In this document: in pieces, positions 37,565 to 48,347 of the stretch
Numbering within the stretch: position 1 is the stretch's first letter
How the letters are laid out: the number at the start of each line of letters is the position of its first letter
The notes under the pieces: generated by a model
Told to the model about the DNA's origin: nothing
The model's database searches: none
What the model saw: only the letters and a program-made list of their open reading frames with translations
Made by a program: the position numbers and the translations under genes
Source of the DNA: Candidatus Poribacteria bacterium
GTDB lineage: Bacteria > Poribacteria > WGA-4E > WGA-3G
DNA length: 64,000 bases
Direction of reading: 5' to 3'
Assembly: GCA_003635255.1 (NCBI GenBank)
Contig: PYJC01000136.1
Coordinates: 1-64,000, forward strand

Positions 37565-39157
37565 ATGTTAAGACGAAAAACGGCATCCCCATATTTTGTA
37601 TACTCGCTTCTTATTCACTCGGTGTTATTGCTGGTCGTGTGGTGGTTGGTGCCGAAACCGGTTCCCGAAGATGGGTTCTATGACGGCATAACAAGCTGGA
37701 TAACGCGTGTCAAGCCACTTCCGATCGTTAAACCGCCTATCTTTGTTGAGCCTGCCGTGTCTCCTGAACCTGTCCCGCCTGAGATCGTCCAAAAAGCCCA
37801 ACCCCCCGCGCCCCCGAAACCGACAGCGGGTTTAAACACAACTTGGCAGATGACAGCGCAAGACTCAGCAAATCTACCGAAATCCGAGACACGTAGACAG
37901 GCGCGTTCAAAGCGAGGGGAGCAGGGCGGAAGTGGCCTCTCACAACCAAACGCTATAGCAGGGAAACTCTCGGACTATACTGCCGAAAACCGCCTCACAC
38001 TGAATTCAGTTGATCAACCGGTAGCAACACTGCCATCCGCATCAAAAGCAGATTACGTAGCACCACAAGGCGAAATGAAGCCTGTTGCTTTAGAGGCGGA
38101 TAATACCTTAGACGGTTCTGGTACTTCGCCCACAATTGATGCCCCAAAAATCCATTACGGTAGTGAACGCGGTGATGCGCTTCGAGCCACAAGTATGGGT
38201 AATAGCTGGGGTGGCGGTGGCACCTCCGGAGGTGGCAATGTAGGGGGTGCTTTTGTCTATATGATGAAGGACATTGCCCGGACACTCGCTGAGGCGAGTA
38301 CAGCGAGGAAGATCGATATTGTTTTTGTCCTTGATGAAACTGCAAGTATGGTCGATAACATCCGAGGTATCCGCGCTTATGTCGATTTCCTACTTGAGGC
38401 TATGGAACGAGACGGACACGACGTTACTTTCGGGTTGGTGACATTCACGGATAAAACGAAAGTATACGGACGCACTGATGATCTTGGCGATTTCAAGAAT
38501 TGGCTTGCCAGAATCGGTGTTGATGGCGGTGGGGACATCGCGGAAGCAGGCTTAGATGGACTCATGGATGCAGTAAAGGGGACGAAGTTTCGTAAAGGTG
38601 CCCAACGCTTCATCATCCTGGCGAGCGACGGTGCTTTTCATGATGCTGATTACAACGGAAGGTCTGCTTATAGTCTGGACGAAGTTATTGAAACACTACA
38701 GCGCGAAAAGGTACGTGTAGATGTGATCGGAATCGATTATTTGCCGATCCGACAGATCGCATTGGCAACGGGTGGTACATGGCGTGCAATCCCGGGTAGA
38801 GGCTATTTTGAATACGTGCCGCCGTTAACGTTGACAGTCAAACTGTTCTCCAAGTTAGGCACATTGCGTTTTGAAAACGGACAGATGGACGATAACATCA
38901 CTGTCCATATTAATAATCCGCCGCGTCCGAAACGACTGACTTTGACATGGAAGGTGCTCAACCCTTTGGGTGAAAGATGCTACGGTCCTTTTACAGAAGA
39001 AAAAACGATTCCCGATGACGGTTCAACGAAAGTAGAACTAACACCGGTGATTAATCACGAGATATTTCAGGAGATGCCGGGGGTTTATACTATTATTTAT
39101 CGTCTTGAAAATGAGCAAGGACACCAGAGCATCCTACGACGGACGCTGACTTTTTAG
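37565..39157 (+). CDS. TonB-like N-terminal anchor/Pro-rich region + von Willebrand factor A domain
   Basis: 'FVYSLLIHSVLLLVVWWLV', Pro-rich stretch, then VWA MIDAS-like 'IVFVLDETASM'. Confidence 0.75.
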   Translation: MLRRKTASPYFVYSLLIHSVLLLVVWWLVPKPVPEDGFYDGITSWITRVKPLPIVKPPIFVEPAVSPEPVPPEIVQKAQPPAPPKPTAGLNTTWQMTAQDSANLPKSETRRQARSKRGEQGGSGLSQPNAIAGKLSDYTAENRLTLNSVDQPVATLPSASKADYVAPQGEMKPVALEADNTLDGSGTSPTIDAPKIHYGSERGDALRATSMGNSWGGGGTSGGGNVGGAFVYMMKDIARTLAEASTARKIDIVFVLDETASMVDNIRGIRAYVDFLLEAMERDGHDVTFGLVTFTDKTKVYGRTDDLGDFKNWLARIGVDGGGDIAEAGLDGLMDAVKGTKFRKGAQRFIILASDGAFHDADYNGRSAYSLDEVIETLQREKVRVDVIGIDYLPIRQIALATGGTWRAIPGRGYFEYVPPLTLTVKLFSKLGTLRFENGQMDDNITVHINNPPRPKRLTLTWKVLNPLGERCYGPFTEEKTIPDDGSTKVELTPVINHEIFQEMPGVYTIIYRLENEQGHQSILRRTLTF

Positions 39158-39186
39158 GTCGCATTGGTATTTTTAATCCCCTATAG

Positions 39187-39251
39187 AAGAAACACCCCAG
39201 CAAAAACACCCCCTTATCAGGGGGACTTTAAGAGGAAATTCGTAAGTCCTA
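39187..39251. repeat. Composite of two dispersed repeats (GAAACACCCCAGCAAAAACACCC and TTATCAGGGGGACTTTAAGA..GTAAGTCCTA)
   Basis: First part matches copies at 48277 and 62051; second matches 21395-21429. Confidence 0.7.
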
Positions 39252-39270
39252 ACTAAGGAAGATCAATTTA

Positions 39271-40482
39271 ATGCAGAAGGATTTAATTTTTCAACAGTGT
39301 CGCCATCATTTTAACGATATTGTCGCCATCCGACGTGATATTCACCAACACCCTGAGATAGGGTTTGATGTGCACCGGACGGCAGGTATTGCTGCTGATG
39401 CGCTGCATGCCCTCAACATTCCAGTCAAAACAGGTATCGGTAAAACGGGTGTCGTAGGGGATTTAGAGGTGCCTGGCGCGACAAAACGCATCGCTTTACG
39501 TGCAGATATGGACGCGCTTCCGATTCAGGAACTGACGAATGTGCCTTTTAAATCGAAGATTGACGGCAAAGCGCACCTGTGTGGACACGATGCACACACG
39601 GCTATGCTTATTGGAACGGCACGGATCCTTTCACATCTCCGAAGCAGCCTTAAAACGCATGTTCGGTTTGTTTTTCAACCGAGTGAAGAGGTGTTTCCGG
39701 GTGGGGCACCGGCAATGATGGCTGATGGTGTGCTGGAAGATGTAGATGAAATCTATGGTATCCATGTCTTTCCGCTCTATGCTGTTGGAGAATATGCGAC
39801 GTGTGTCGGTCCGATGCTCGCACAGTCTGACACGTTTCGGATTACGCTCACAGGTAAGGGTGGACACGCTGCGTTTCCGCATCTTACTGTGGATCCAATT
39901 GTTATTGGTGCGCAGTTTGTGGCAGCCGTGCAGTCGATTGTCGCAAGAAATGTTAACCCTTTAGATTCAGCGGTCGTGAGTATTACGCAATTGCATGGCG
40001 GAGACGCGAACTTGAAAGAAGGGCTCACAGGTGCAGCACTCAACGTTATCCCCCCCGAAGTTCTCATAGGTGGCACGGTGCGTACGCTCCAAAAATCGGT
40101 GCAGACACGCGTCCGCGAACAGATTGAACGTCTCCTTACGGGATTTGCAGATGCCAACAACGCTGCGTACACTTTCAAGTATCAAGAAGGGTGTCCGGTA
40201 ACATATAACCACGAACCTTGTGTTAATGCAGCGACATCCGCAGCGCGAGGCTTAGTTGGAGAGAACAACCTGATATTTCCGGTGCCGCCGATACTTGGTG
40301 GTGAGGATTTTGGTTGTTATTCGCAAGAGGTTCCCGCCTGCTTCGTGATGGTGGGTGCAGGGAATGAGGAGAAAGGCATCGTGAATATGTGTCATCACCC
40401 GCAATTTGATATTGACGAAAATTGCATGATTTACGGCATGGCACTGCTGACAAGTCTTGCGATACATCAACTCGCCGCATAA
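39271..40482 (+). CDS. M20 family amidohydrolase (N-acyl-amino-acid/hippurate hydrolase-like)
   Basis: 'RRDIHQHPEIGFDVHRTA', 'LCGHDAHTAML', 'VRFVFQPSEEVFPGGAPAM', 'LGGEDFGCY'. Confidence 0.9.
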   Translation: MQKDLIFQQCRHHFNDIVAIRRDIHQHPEIGFDVHRTAGIAADALHALNIPVKTGIGKTGVVGDLEVPGATKRIALRADMDALPIQELTNVPFKSKIDGKAHLCGHDAHTAMLIGTARILSHLRSSLKTHVRFVFQPSEEVFPGGAPAMMADGVLEDVDEIYGIHVFPLYAVGEYATCVGPMLAQSDTFRITLTGKGGHAAFPHLTVDPIVIGAQFVAAVQSIVARNVNPLDSAVVSITQLHGGDANLKEGLTGAALNVIPPEVLIGGTVRTLQKSVQTRVREQIERLLTGFADANNAAYTFKYQEGCPVTYNHEPCVNAATSAARGLVGENNLIFPVPPILGGEDFGCYSQEVPACFVMVGAGNEEKGIVNMCHHPQFDIDENCMIYGMALLTSLAIHQLAA

Positions 40483-40564
40483 AGACTTACCTAACCGAAC
40501 TGAATAGGGACAAATCAATAATCACTTCATCGCCACACAACAGAATATAAAAACGGAGCCTACA

Positions 40565-42880
40565 ATGCGACGACGCATTATCTTTCTTTTTCTTTTATTC
40601 TTGCTCTTTGCCGTTACCAGCGGAGAGCGTTTATCTACTTTTGCGCAGGTCCAACGCGCCCCTACGACTCCAGCGAATCGTCCGATGTTAGATCCGGTTG
40701 AAGCAGCGCATGATCATTATCACGAGCGTCGGTATGCGGAAGCGATTAAGGCGTACGAAGCGTTGCTTGAAAAAGGTATTGCCAATCCAGACGGTTCCTA
40801 CACACCGCTTCGCCAGAGTCCAAAAGACTCGATTCGCCTTATGTTAGGGCAGAGTTACGCCAAAACGGGTGAGGATGCCGCAGCACTGCGCATCTTCAGA
40901 GAGATTGTTGATGAAAATCCGAATGGTTCTTATGCCACACGTGCGGTGCATCGCTTGGCAAACCTCCACTGGAACCGCTATCAGTTCAGGGAAGCAATAC
41001 TGCAGTGCAAACAGATCCTCAATCAACATCCCGGAACGACTGCTGCTGCGACGGCTGCCTACCTCGTTGGGCAATACCAACAGGCGGAGGGGAACGCTGA
41101 GGAAGCGATAAAAAGCTACAAGTATTTCCTTGACAATTTTCGGACTTCACCCTATCGCACGACTGCGGTTAATAGGCTCGTTCAACTTTATATCACAAAT
41201 CAACGTTATGCCGAAGCCGAAAAAATGATTCAAGAACGGATGCAACAGTATCCTGATGACATCACTTTGCTGGAACAATTGGCAGAACTCTATCAACAAC
41301 AGGATGACTACGCAAAGGCACTTGAACTTTACCAAAAGGCAATTAAACGGAATCCAGAAAATACAAACCTTCGTAAGAAGTTAGGTGCCCTGTATGTTGA
41401 GATGGGCAAAACCGATCAAGCGGTAACCGAGTGGGAAAAGCTTGTGGAAGGTAACGCAAATCGATCTGATCGACATCAGCAACTCGGTGCAATCTATCTC
41501 TCCCATAAAATGTATCCAGAGGCGATTGCAGCGTATCAACAGGCGATTCGGTTGAATCCGCAAGATGGTTACCTCTATACACAATTGGCATCAGCATATA
41601 AAATTCAGGGGAAAATCCAAGAAGCCGCAGATGTTTACATTGATGCCTTGCAACGTGTCGGTTTTACTCAGAATCAACGAGAAGCCATCTGGAGCCAGAT
41701 GCTTGAGATTTATGAGGGCGCAGCACATGAACCGCTGCAGGAGAAACTCATTACTCTGCTTCAGAAACAGCAAGTACAATCTGGGTATAATCCGAATATC
41801 GTTATGACGTTGGGTGAACTCTTATTCTATGCGGGGAAGGCAACGCAAGCCCTCGAAACGTTCACACGACTGCATCGATCTTATCCGACGCATACTGACA
41901 CAGCACTTGAAAAATATGCACGGATATTAGAACGTAACGAAAGCCTTCAAGCATCCGCTGACTTCTATAAGGCATTGATCGCGGGGTCAGCCGATAGGAA
42001 CCGCGTCAGAAGCACCAGATCCAAACTTGCGAAACTCTACCAAAAGATGGAGCGATGGGATGCAGCAGTAACACTCTTAAAAGAACAACTCAACACAGGC
42101 AATACTTCGGTTAGAGATAAGTTACTGCTGGGACGGTTGCAATTGCACGGACTTCGAGCACCGAAAGCTGCCCAGATGACCTTTGAACCCTTGCTCACTC
42201 AACGCTTAACCGCCACCCAATTGACGGAAACACAATTAGGTTTAGCGGAATGCCATATTTTGTTGAAACGTTATACACTCGCGCGAGAAGTGCTTGAACC
42301 GATCGCCAACCGGACCAACCGTTTCCGCGCCACTGCTCGAAAACTGATGGGAGACTCTTATTTTTTTCCTGGGGACTTTGAACAGGCTACCGAGGCGTAC
42401 AACCTTGTCATCAAAATAGCAAAATCTGACAGACTGACCAATGACGCGCTTGAACGCATCGTCCTGATCCAGAATCATCCCGATTACTTCAAAATCCCGC
42501 TTACCGACTATGCGACTGCCGTGCGCCTTCAATTGAGCGGACAGACGGAGGCAGCACTCGAGCAGTGTCAACGGACACTTGAAGTTTACCCCGAAGCCGC
42601 TATCACCGATGACATGCGGTTACTTATCGGTAATATCTATCGTAGAGCGGGCAAAGATGATGCGGCGATCCATGCATACGAACAGGTTGTTGCACAAGAA
42701 AGCCCTATCGCTGCGAAGGCGTTGATGAACATCGCCGAAATTTATCGAGACAACGCCGATTTTGCGAATGCCACTTCTACTTATACGACGCTCATCACTG
42801 ATTATTCGGACAATGTTATCGTTGCGCATGCACGCCAGCAACTTGATGAACTTATGAAGGCGCAGGGGAAGCGAGAATAG
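40565..42880 (+). CDS. Secreted TPR-repeat protein
   Basis: Signal peptide; multiple TPRs such as 'YAKALELYQKAIKRNPENTNLRKKLGALYVEMGKTDQA'. Confidence 0.85.
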   Translation: MRRRIIFLFLLFLLFAVTSGERLSTFAQVQRAPTTPANRPMLDPVEAAHDHYHERRYAEAIKAYEALLEKGIANPDGSYTPLRQSPKDSIRLMLGQSYAKTGEDAAALRIFREIVDENPNGSYATRAVHRLANLHWNRYQFREAILQCKQILNQHPGTTAAATAAYLVGQYQQAEGNAEEAIKSYKYFLDNFRTSPYRTTAVNRLVQLYITNQRYAEAEKMIQERMQQYPDDITLLEQLAELYQQQDDYAKALELYQKAIKRNPENTNLRKKLGALYVEMGKTDQAVTEWEKLVEGNANRSDRHQQLGAIYLSHKMYPEAIAAYQQAIRLNPQDGYLYTQLASAYKIQGKIQEAADVYIDALQRVGFTQNQREAIWSQMLEIYEGAAHEPLQEKLITLLQKQQVQSGYNPNIVMTLGELLFYAGKATQALETFTRLHRSYPTHTDTALEKYARILERNESLQASADFYKALIAGSADRNRVRSTRSKLAKLYQKMERWDAAVTLLKEQLNTGNTSVRDKLLLGRLQLHGLRAPKAAQMTFEPLLTQRLTATQLTETQLGLAECHILLKRYTLAREVLEPIANRTNRFRATARKLMGDSYFFPGDFEQATEAYNLVIKIAKSDRLTNDALERIVLIQNHPDYFKIPLTDYATAVRLQLSGQTEAALEQCQRTLEVYPEAAITDDMRLLIGNIYRRAGKDDAAIHAYEQVVAQESPIAAKALMNIAEIYRDNADFANATSTYTTLITDYSDNVIVAHARQQLDELMKAQGKRE

Positions 42881-43057
42881 TTTTCGGTTATCAGTTGTCA
42901 GTTTGCCTCGCAGTGAGAGTTAAGAGGTAAGTCGCGATCGGGAGTGCTTCACAGTGAGAATCCTACAGCGAAGCGTTTGTTAACGGAGAATTGAAATACA
43001 ACGTCAATTTGTGGTAAAATAACAAGAAAACATTTACGAAACTAAAGGAGCTAGTAG

Positions 43058-45730
43058 ATGTCCGTCCCTGCTCATAATTTGTTCAATACACACCGGTCTC
43101 TCGAAAGTGAGGGCGTTGGGTGTGCTTATTATTCACTCCCTGCCTTAGCGGAAGCGGGTATTGGTTCAATATCCACTTTGCCCGTCAGCCTCCGTATTCT
43201 ACTTGAATCGCTACTACGAAATTACGATGGACACCAGATCACAGAAGACGATATCGTGAATCTGGCAAACTGGGATGCGCGTTCCCCGAAAGCCGCAGAG
43301 ATTCCATTTAAACCAGCACGCGTGGTGGCACAGGATTTTACAGGTGTCCCGCTTGTCGTCGATATTGCGGCGATGCGTTCCGCTGTCGCTGAACTTGGTG
43401 GTGATGCCAGCATGATAGAACCGCTTGTCCCTGTCGATTTAGTCATTGACCACTCTATTCAAGTGGATGCGTATGGTTCAGAAAACGCGTTCTTGTTCAA
43501 TACCCAACGCGAATTTGAGCGTAACAAGGAACGTTACGAATTCCTGAAATGGGGACAGCAGGCATTTGAAAAATTCACTATTATCCCACCCTCTATCGGT
43601 ATCGTGCATCAGGTGAATCTGGAATACCTCGCGAAAGTTGTCATGACAGAGGGTTCACTCGCCTATCCGGATACCGTCGTTGGTACCGATTCACATACGA
43701 CAATGATTAACGGCTTAGGTATCGTCGGATGGGGGGTTGGTGGTATTGAAGCAGAAGCAGCGATGTTAGGGCAGCCTGTTTATATCCTGACACCAGAGGT
43801 GCTCGGTGTTCATCTCAAAGGTGAACTGCTGGACGGCGTTACCGCAACGGATCTGGTTTTGACTGTGACGCAACGTCTCAGAGCCGCTGCAGTTGTCGGT
43901 AAATTCGTTGAATTCTTTGGTGAAGGTGTAGAGGCACTCTCGCTCCCTGATCGTGCGACGCTCTCCAATATGTGTCCAGAATACGGTGCGACGATCGGGT
44001 TCTTCCCACCCGACGCTGAGACGATGCAATACCTGCGTCTTACAGGACGCGACGAAACACACGTTGACACGGTAGAGGCTTACCTGAAAGCGCAAGGACT
44101 GTTCGGTATCCCGCGACTTGGAGAAGTGGAATACTCGGATGTGCTTGAAATAGATCTCGGAGATATTGAACCGAGTGTCGCAGGACCGAAACGACCGCAA
44201 GACCGAATCGCCTTGTCGGATGTCAAACAGACGTTTAATGAACTCCTTACACGTCCTATCGCAGAAGATGGATTCGGCGTGACGGAAGACACAGGCGATG
44301 GTGACGGCATAACCCACGGTTCCGTTGTTATCTCCGCGATTACAAGCTGCACAAACACGAGTAACCCTTCCGTAATGATTGGTGCCGGATTGCTCGCTAA
44401 GAAAGCCGTTGAAAAAGGACTGCGTGTTCCCGATCACGTCAAGACGAGTTTGGCACCCGGTTCCCGTGTCGTAACGGAGTATCTACAGAATACGGGTTTA
44501 TTACCCTACCTTGAGGCACTCGGCTATAACGTTGTAGGCTACGGTTGCACAACTTGTATCGGTAATAGCGGACCGTTGAATGACGTGGTTCAAGCGGCGA
44601 TAGATGCGGGCAACCTTGTCACGGCGAGCGTTTTGAGTGGGAACCGAAATTTTGAAGCGCGGGTGCATCCAGAGATAAAAGCCAATTTCCTGATGTCGCC
44701 GCCGCTTGTCGTTGCTTTCGGGATCGCAGGACGGATTGATATTGATCTCGCTACGGAACCTGTTGGACACAACGATGCGGGTGAAGCGGTTTACCTGAAG
44801 GACATCTGGCCCACGCGTCAAGAGATTGCGGAGATGATTGGCGCGGCGGTTGATCGGCGGACATTCAAAGAGATGTACGAAGCGATCGGGAACCAAGCAC
44901 CGGAATGGGAAGATCTCGCGGGTGCGACGGGTGTTCTCTATCCGTGGAATGAACGAAGTACTTATGTCCAGCATCCACCTTTCTTTGAAGGCTTTTCACG
45001 TGAACCTGCTCCGATTTCAGATGTGATAGATGCGCGAATTCTGGGGATCTTCGGAGATTCAGTCACGACTGACCATATCTCCCCAGCGGGGGCAATCGCG
45101 GCAGAGAGCCCAGCAGGACATTACCTCCAAGAACGTGGTGTTGATACACGGGATTTCAATACTTACGGCTCCAGACGCGGCAATGATCGTGTGATGAGTC
45201 GCGGTACATTTGCCAATCGCCGTGTCCGCAACTTGATGACCCCAGATGTGGAAGGTGGTTTTACTGTTCAGTATCCAGAAGAGACGCAGACAACGATCTA
45301 CGAAGCGGCACTCCACTACCAAGAAAACAGTGTCCCGACTGTCATCTTTGCTGGACAGGACTACGGCATGGGGAGTTCCCGCGACTGGGCAGCGAAGGGT
45401 CCGAAACTCTTGGGTGTCAAAGCGGTTGTCGTGGAGAGTTATGAACGTATCCACCGCAGCAATCTGATCGGTATGGGGGTCTTACCGTTGCAGTTTAAAG
45501 CCGGTGAGAATGTGCAGACGCTTAACCTTGATGGCAGTGAGATTATCAGTATCACAGGGTTCGCCGATGATCTCCAACCCGGAGAGATGGCGACACTGAA
45601 GATCGTTCGCGCAAATGGTGAGACACAGACGACGGAACTGTTAATCAGAATTGATTCGCCGGTGGAGGTAGAATACTACAAACACGGCGGGATTCTGGAT
45701 TACGTTATCCGGAATTTCTTGTCTGCATAG
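43058..45730 (+). CDS. acnA: Aconitate hydratase
   Basis: 890 aa; '[14 protein letters not shown]', '[11 protein letters not shown]', '[14 protein letters not shown]', '[17 protein letters not shown]'. Confidence 0.95.
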   Translation: MSVPAHNLFNTHRSLESEGVGCAYYSLPALAEAGIGSISTLPVSLRILLESLLRNYDGHQITEDDIVNLANWDARSPKAAEIPFKPARVVAQDFTGVPLVVDIAAMRSAVAELGGDASMIEPLVPVDLVIDHSIQVDAYGSENAFLFNTQREFERNKERYEFLKWGQQAFEKFTIIPPSIGIVHQVNLEYLAKVVMTEGSLAYPDTVVGTDSHTTMINGLGIVGWGVGGIEAEAAMLGQPVYILTPEVLGVHLKGELLDGVTATDLVLTVTQRLRAAAVVGKFVEFFGEGVEALSLPDRATLSNMCPEYGATIGFFPPDAETMQYLRLTGRDETHVDTVEAYLKAQGLFGIPRLGEVEYSDVLEIDLGDIEPSVAGPKRPQDRIALSDVKQTFNELLTRPIAEDGFGVTEDTGDGDGITHGSVVISAITSCTNTSNPSVMIGAGLLAKKAVEKGLRVPDHVKTSLAPGSRVVTEYLQNTGLLPYLEALGYNVVGYGCTTCIGNSGPLNDVVQAAIDAGNLVTASVLSGNRNFEARVHPEIKANFLMSPPLVVAFGIAGRIDIDLATEPVGHNDAGEAVYLKDIWPTRQEIAEMIGAAVDRRTFKEMYEAIGNQAPEWEDLAGATGVLYPWNERSTYVQHPPFFEGFSREPAPISDVIDARILGIFGDSVTTDHISPAGAIAAESPAGHYLQERGVDTRDFNTYGSRRGNDRVMSRGTFANRRVRNLMTPDVEGGFTVQYPEETQTTIYEAALHYQENSVPTVIFAGQDYGMGSSRDWAAKGPKLLGVKAVVVESYERIHRSNLIGMGVLPLQFKAGENVQTLNLDGSEIISITGFADDLQPGEMATLKIVRANGETQTTELLIRIDSPVEVEYYKHGGILDYVIRNFLSA

Positions 45731-45777
45731 CAAGATAAGATACCCAACGAGGTTACCACAGCATTTCTGACGCATGT

Positions 45778-45816
45778 CCGGCGCGGTTACAAACCGCGCC
45801 TACCGCTGCTGGGGAT
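45778..45816. repeat. Palindromic dispersed repeat, copy 2
   Basis: ccGGCGCGGTT-aca-AACCGCGCCtaccgctgctgggg. Confidence 0.8.
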
Positions 45817-45841
45817 TACTTTTATCAATAGAGGGGACAAA

Positions 45842-46651
45842 ATGACTAAGGCATCTTCTATACTTTTGGTTGCATTCATGAGTGTAGTGCTCTGCTTAGG
45901 CGTTGCTATCTCTGGCGATTCAAAAATTGATGAGGACACGATCTTGGGTGTCTGGCTCTTTGATGAAGACATCAAAAACAGTGTTAGGGACGCTTCAGGG
46001 AACGGTCATGATGGACAGGTCTTTGGGAAGCCTAAAGTTGTTGATGGGAAATTCGGAAAGGCACTCTCTTTTAGTGGTGCTGGCGATAAAATCGAGATTC
46101 CACACGATGACGTGTTCACGACCCCGACGTTTACGCTGATGGCGTGGGTCAATGTTGAAGACCTTGCCACGGGTTGGCGGATGATTGTGGGTAAAGATGC
46201 TTGGCCTGATCGCAACTACGCGATGTTCGTTCATAGGGATAATGGGCGGCTGCATTGTGCTTTCGGCACCCCAGTTTTACGGGATCGCGGAAACTTTAAT
46301 AGTAAAGGATTGATCGTTGATGGGACGTGGCATCATGTGGCTTTCACTTATGATAAGAAGGTCCGACGCGCGTATATTGATGGCGAACTTGATACAGAAG
46401 TGCCGTTAGGTATTGATCCGGGAACGCCACAGATTCCTGTGATTATCAGTCGTCCGCCGTTTAAGGGATTAATCGATGAAGTCTACGTCGGTAATGTGGC
46501 TGTAGAATCGGAAGATGTGAAAACGGCGGCGGAAAAAGGGTTAGCAGAGACTTTGAGACTTGCACGGGATGTAGATTCTCAAGGGAAATTGACGACCCGT
46601 TGGGGTGAGATTAAGAACGACTTTGGCAACATTTACAAAACCTATCGTTAG
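45842..46651 (+). CDS. Secreted LamG/concanavalin A-like domain protein
   Basis: 'FTLMAWVNVEDL', 'WHHVAFTYDKKVRRAYIDGEL'; paralogous to 2361..3182. Confidence 0.85.
   Translation: MTKASSILLVAFMSVVLCLGVAISGDSKIDEDTILGVWLFDEDIKNSVRDASGNGHDGQVFGKPKVVDGKFGKALSFSGAGDKIEIPHDDVFTTPTFTLMAWVNVEDLATGWRMIVGKDAWPDRNYAMFVHRDNGRLHCAFGTPVLRDRGNFNSKGLIVDGTWHHVAFTYDKKVRRAYIDGELDTEVPLGIDPGTPQIPVIISRPPFKGLIDEVYVGNVAVESEDVKTAAEKGLAETLRLARDVDSQGKLTTRWGEIKNDFGNIYKTYR
46583..46651 (+). other. C-terminal K[LI]..xWG[ER][IL]K motif (GKLTTRWGEIKNDFGNIYKTYR*)
   Basis: Shared with three other secreted proteins. Confidence 0.6.
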
Positions 46652-46671
46652 AAACATATTAATGGAAAAAT

Positions 46672-47046
46672 ATGCGCTTCCCAACAAAACACATACTTCC
46701 CATCACATTAATCTTTTTATGCGTCATCATTGGGTGTGGTCGCGATGCACACGAAGAAATTCTGATAATCGGACCCTATAAGACAACCTGTGTGGGTGCT
46801 TTTGAACAGGAGTGTTATCTTGAATTCAATGAGGAAAGCCAAGAGTGGCACTTTTTCTATGAAGGGATACAAGGTTTTGATTTTGAACCGGGGTTTATCT
46901 GGACGCTGAAGGTTAGTCTGCATGAACGAGAAGAAGGGATTCAGGATGTAGGACGATACGAATATCGGCTTGTAGCGGTTATAGACAAGGAGGAGGCATC
47001 CGTTGATGAGATGCCTCCCCGTAAACCGACCGTTAAAAAATCATAA
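46672..47046 (+). CDS. Small lipoprotein, hypothetical
   Basis: Lipobox 'LIFLCVIIGCGRD'. Confidence 0.6.
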   Translation: MRFPTKHILPITLIFLCVIIGCGRDAHEEILIIGPYKTTCVGAFEQECYLEFNEESQEWHFFYEGIQGFDFEPGFIWTLKVSLHEREEGIQDVGRYEYRLVAVIDKEEASVDEMPPRKPTVKKS

Positions 47047-47054
47047 ATATACTC

Positions 47055-48140
47055 TTAAATCTCCGGCACTCTCACTGCCACCTCTTTCCCGGCTGCATGT
47101 GAACGGAAGATACCGTCCATAATTACATTCGTGAGCAGAACACCCTCTGGTGGTATCGGCGATGGTCCGTCCGCTTTGACACCTTCTCGGAATTCGATCA
47201 TCTGTGTTGCCCAGTTATCAGATTGGGGAAACCCAGAGAACTGGATCGTCGTCATCCCTTCTGGCGGATTCGGTTCGGCTGTTAATCCTTCCGATTCGAC
47301 AAACTTCTTGAGCTCACCGTCATACGCATCCGCATAAATAACCGGTCCCCCCAACGAGAACCCCGCTTTCGTTCCAAGATGGAAGTTTCCACCGAGCGAG
47401 TCCTGATGCACCGCCCAAGAGATTTTGAACACCATCACGCCACCATTTTCAAACCGCACCCATGCCGCACCGAACTCTTCAACATCCATGATCCCCTTAA
47501 ATCTCGGATCTTGCTGCGAGATATAATCCTCGGTAATCGCGGAGACCCGCACCGGTTTCGGGTATCCCATCGCATACAGCGAAGCGTGCATGTTGTAAAC
47601 ACCGATATCGACGGTCGCGCCGGCACCTGCGGTCTTTTTGTAGATGAACGTATGTCCAGGGTTCCCGCGTCGTCGGCATCCTGCGGATTCAGAATAGTAG
47701 ATGTCGCCGAACAATCCCGCGTCGAACGCCTTTCTTATGAACTGGAGCCTCGGATCAAACGTCGGATTGAGACCGATCTGTAAGATTTTGCCCGATGCCT
47801 TTGCTGCCTGCACCATTGCTGTTGCATCGGAAAGCGTCGCTGCCATCGGTTTCTCACAGAGGACGTGCTTACCGGCGTTCAGTGCTGCGACGGTAGGTCG
47901 CCGATGCCCCTGATTGTAAGTGCAAACACTCACCGCATCAAGCCCGTCCATTTCGAGCATCTTGTTGTAACTTGAAAAAGCGTTCTTTCTGGGGACACCC
48001 CACTCGTCAGCAGCTTGGTTCGCCTTGCTTTTGATGATGTCGCAGACCGCGACGATCTCGAAACCACCGACTTTCTCGTATGTACTCCGGTGCGCCCGTG
48101 AAATGCCACCTGTACCAATAATACCAACTCGGACAGTCAT
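47055..48140 (-). CDS. Gfo/Idh/MocA family oxidoreductase (copy A)
   Basis: 'VGIIGTGGISRAH', 'KHVLCEKPMAATLSDA'. Confidence 0.92.
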   Translation of the reverse strand: MTVRVGIIGTGGISRAHRSTYEKVGGFEIVAVCDIIKSKANQAADEWGVPRKNAFSSYNKMLEMDGLDAVSVCTYNQGHRRPTVAALNAGKHVLCEKPMAATLSDATAMVQAAKASGKILQIGLNPTFDPRLQFIRKAFDAGLFGDIYYSESAGCRRRGNPGHTFIYKKTAGAGATVDIGVYNMHASLYAMGYPKPVRVSAITEDYISQQDPRFKGIMDVEEFGAAWVRFENGGVMVFKISWAVHQDSLGGNFHLGTKAGFSLGGPVIYADAYDGELKKFVESEGLTAEPNPPEGMTTIQFSGFPQSDNWATQMIEFREGVKADGPSPIPPEGVLLTNVIMDGIFRSHAAGKEVAVRVPEI

Positions 48141-48276
48141 ATTGTTACCTCCTCATAATCAATTTATGGTGAAATATGAAAATATTAGGATCTACGCATA
48201 ACCGAGGTATTCTCGATGGAAGATGGAAGAAACGGAAGAATGGTGGAACCTCTTCCACGCTTCCAGTCTTCCTATG

Positions 48277-48302
48277 AGGAAACACCCCAGCAAAAACACT
48301 TC
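48277..48302. repeat. Dispersed repeat GAGGAAACACCCCAGCAAAAACAC
   Basis: Matches 39187 and 62050. Confidence 0.65.
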
Positions 48303-48347
48303 CAATCCTGCAACAACTTGCTGATGGCTGCGGGTTGCTGACGGCTT

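Noticed and set aside
43766-44437. 223-aa minus-strand ORF in acnA
   Set aside because: Antisense to conserved aconitase motifs.
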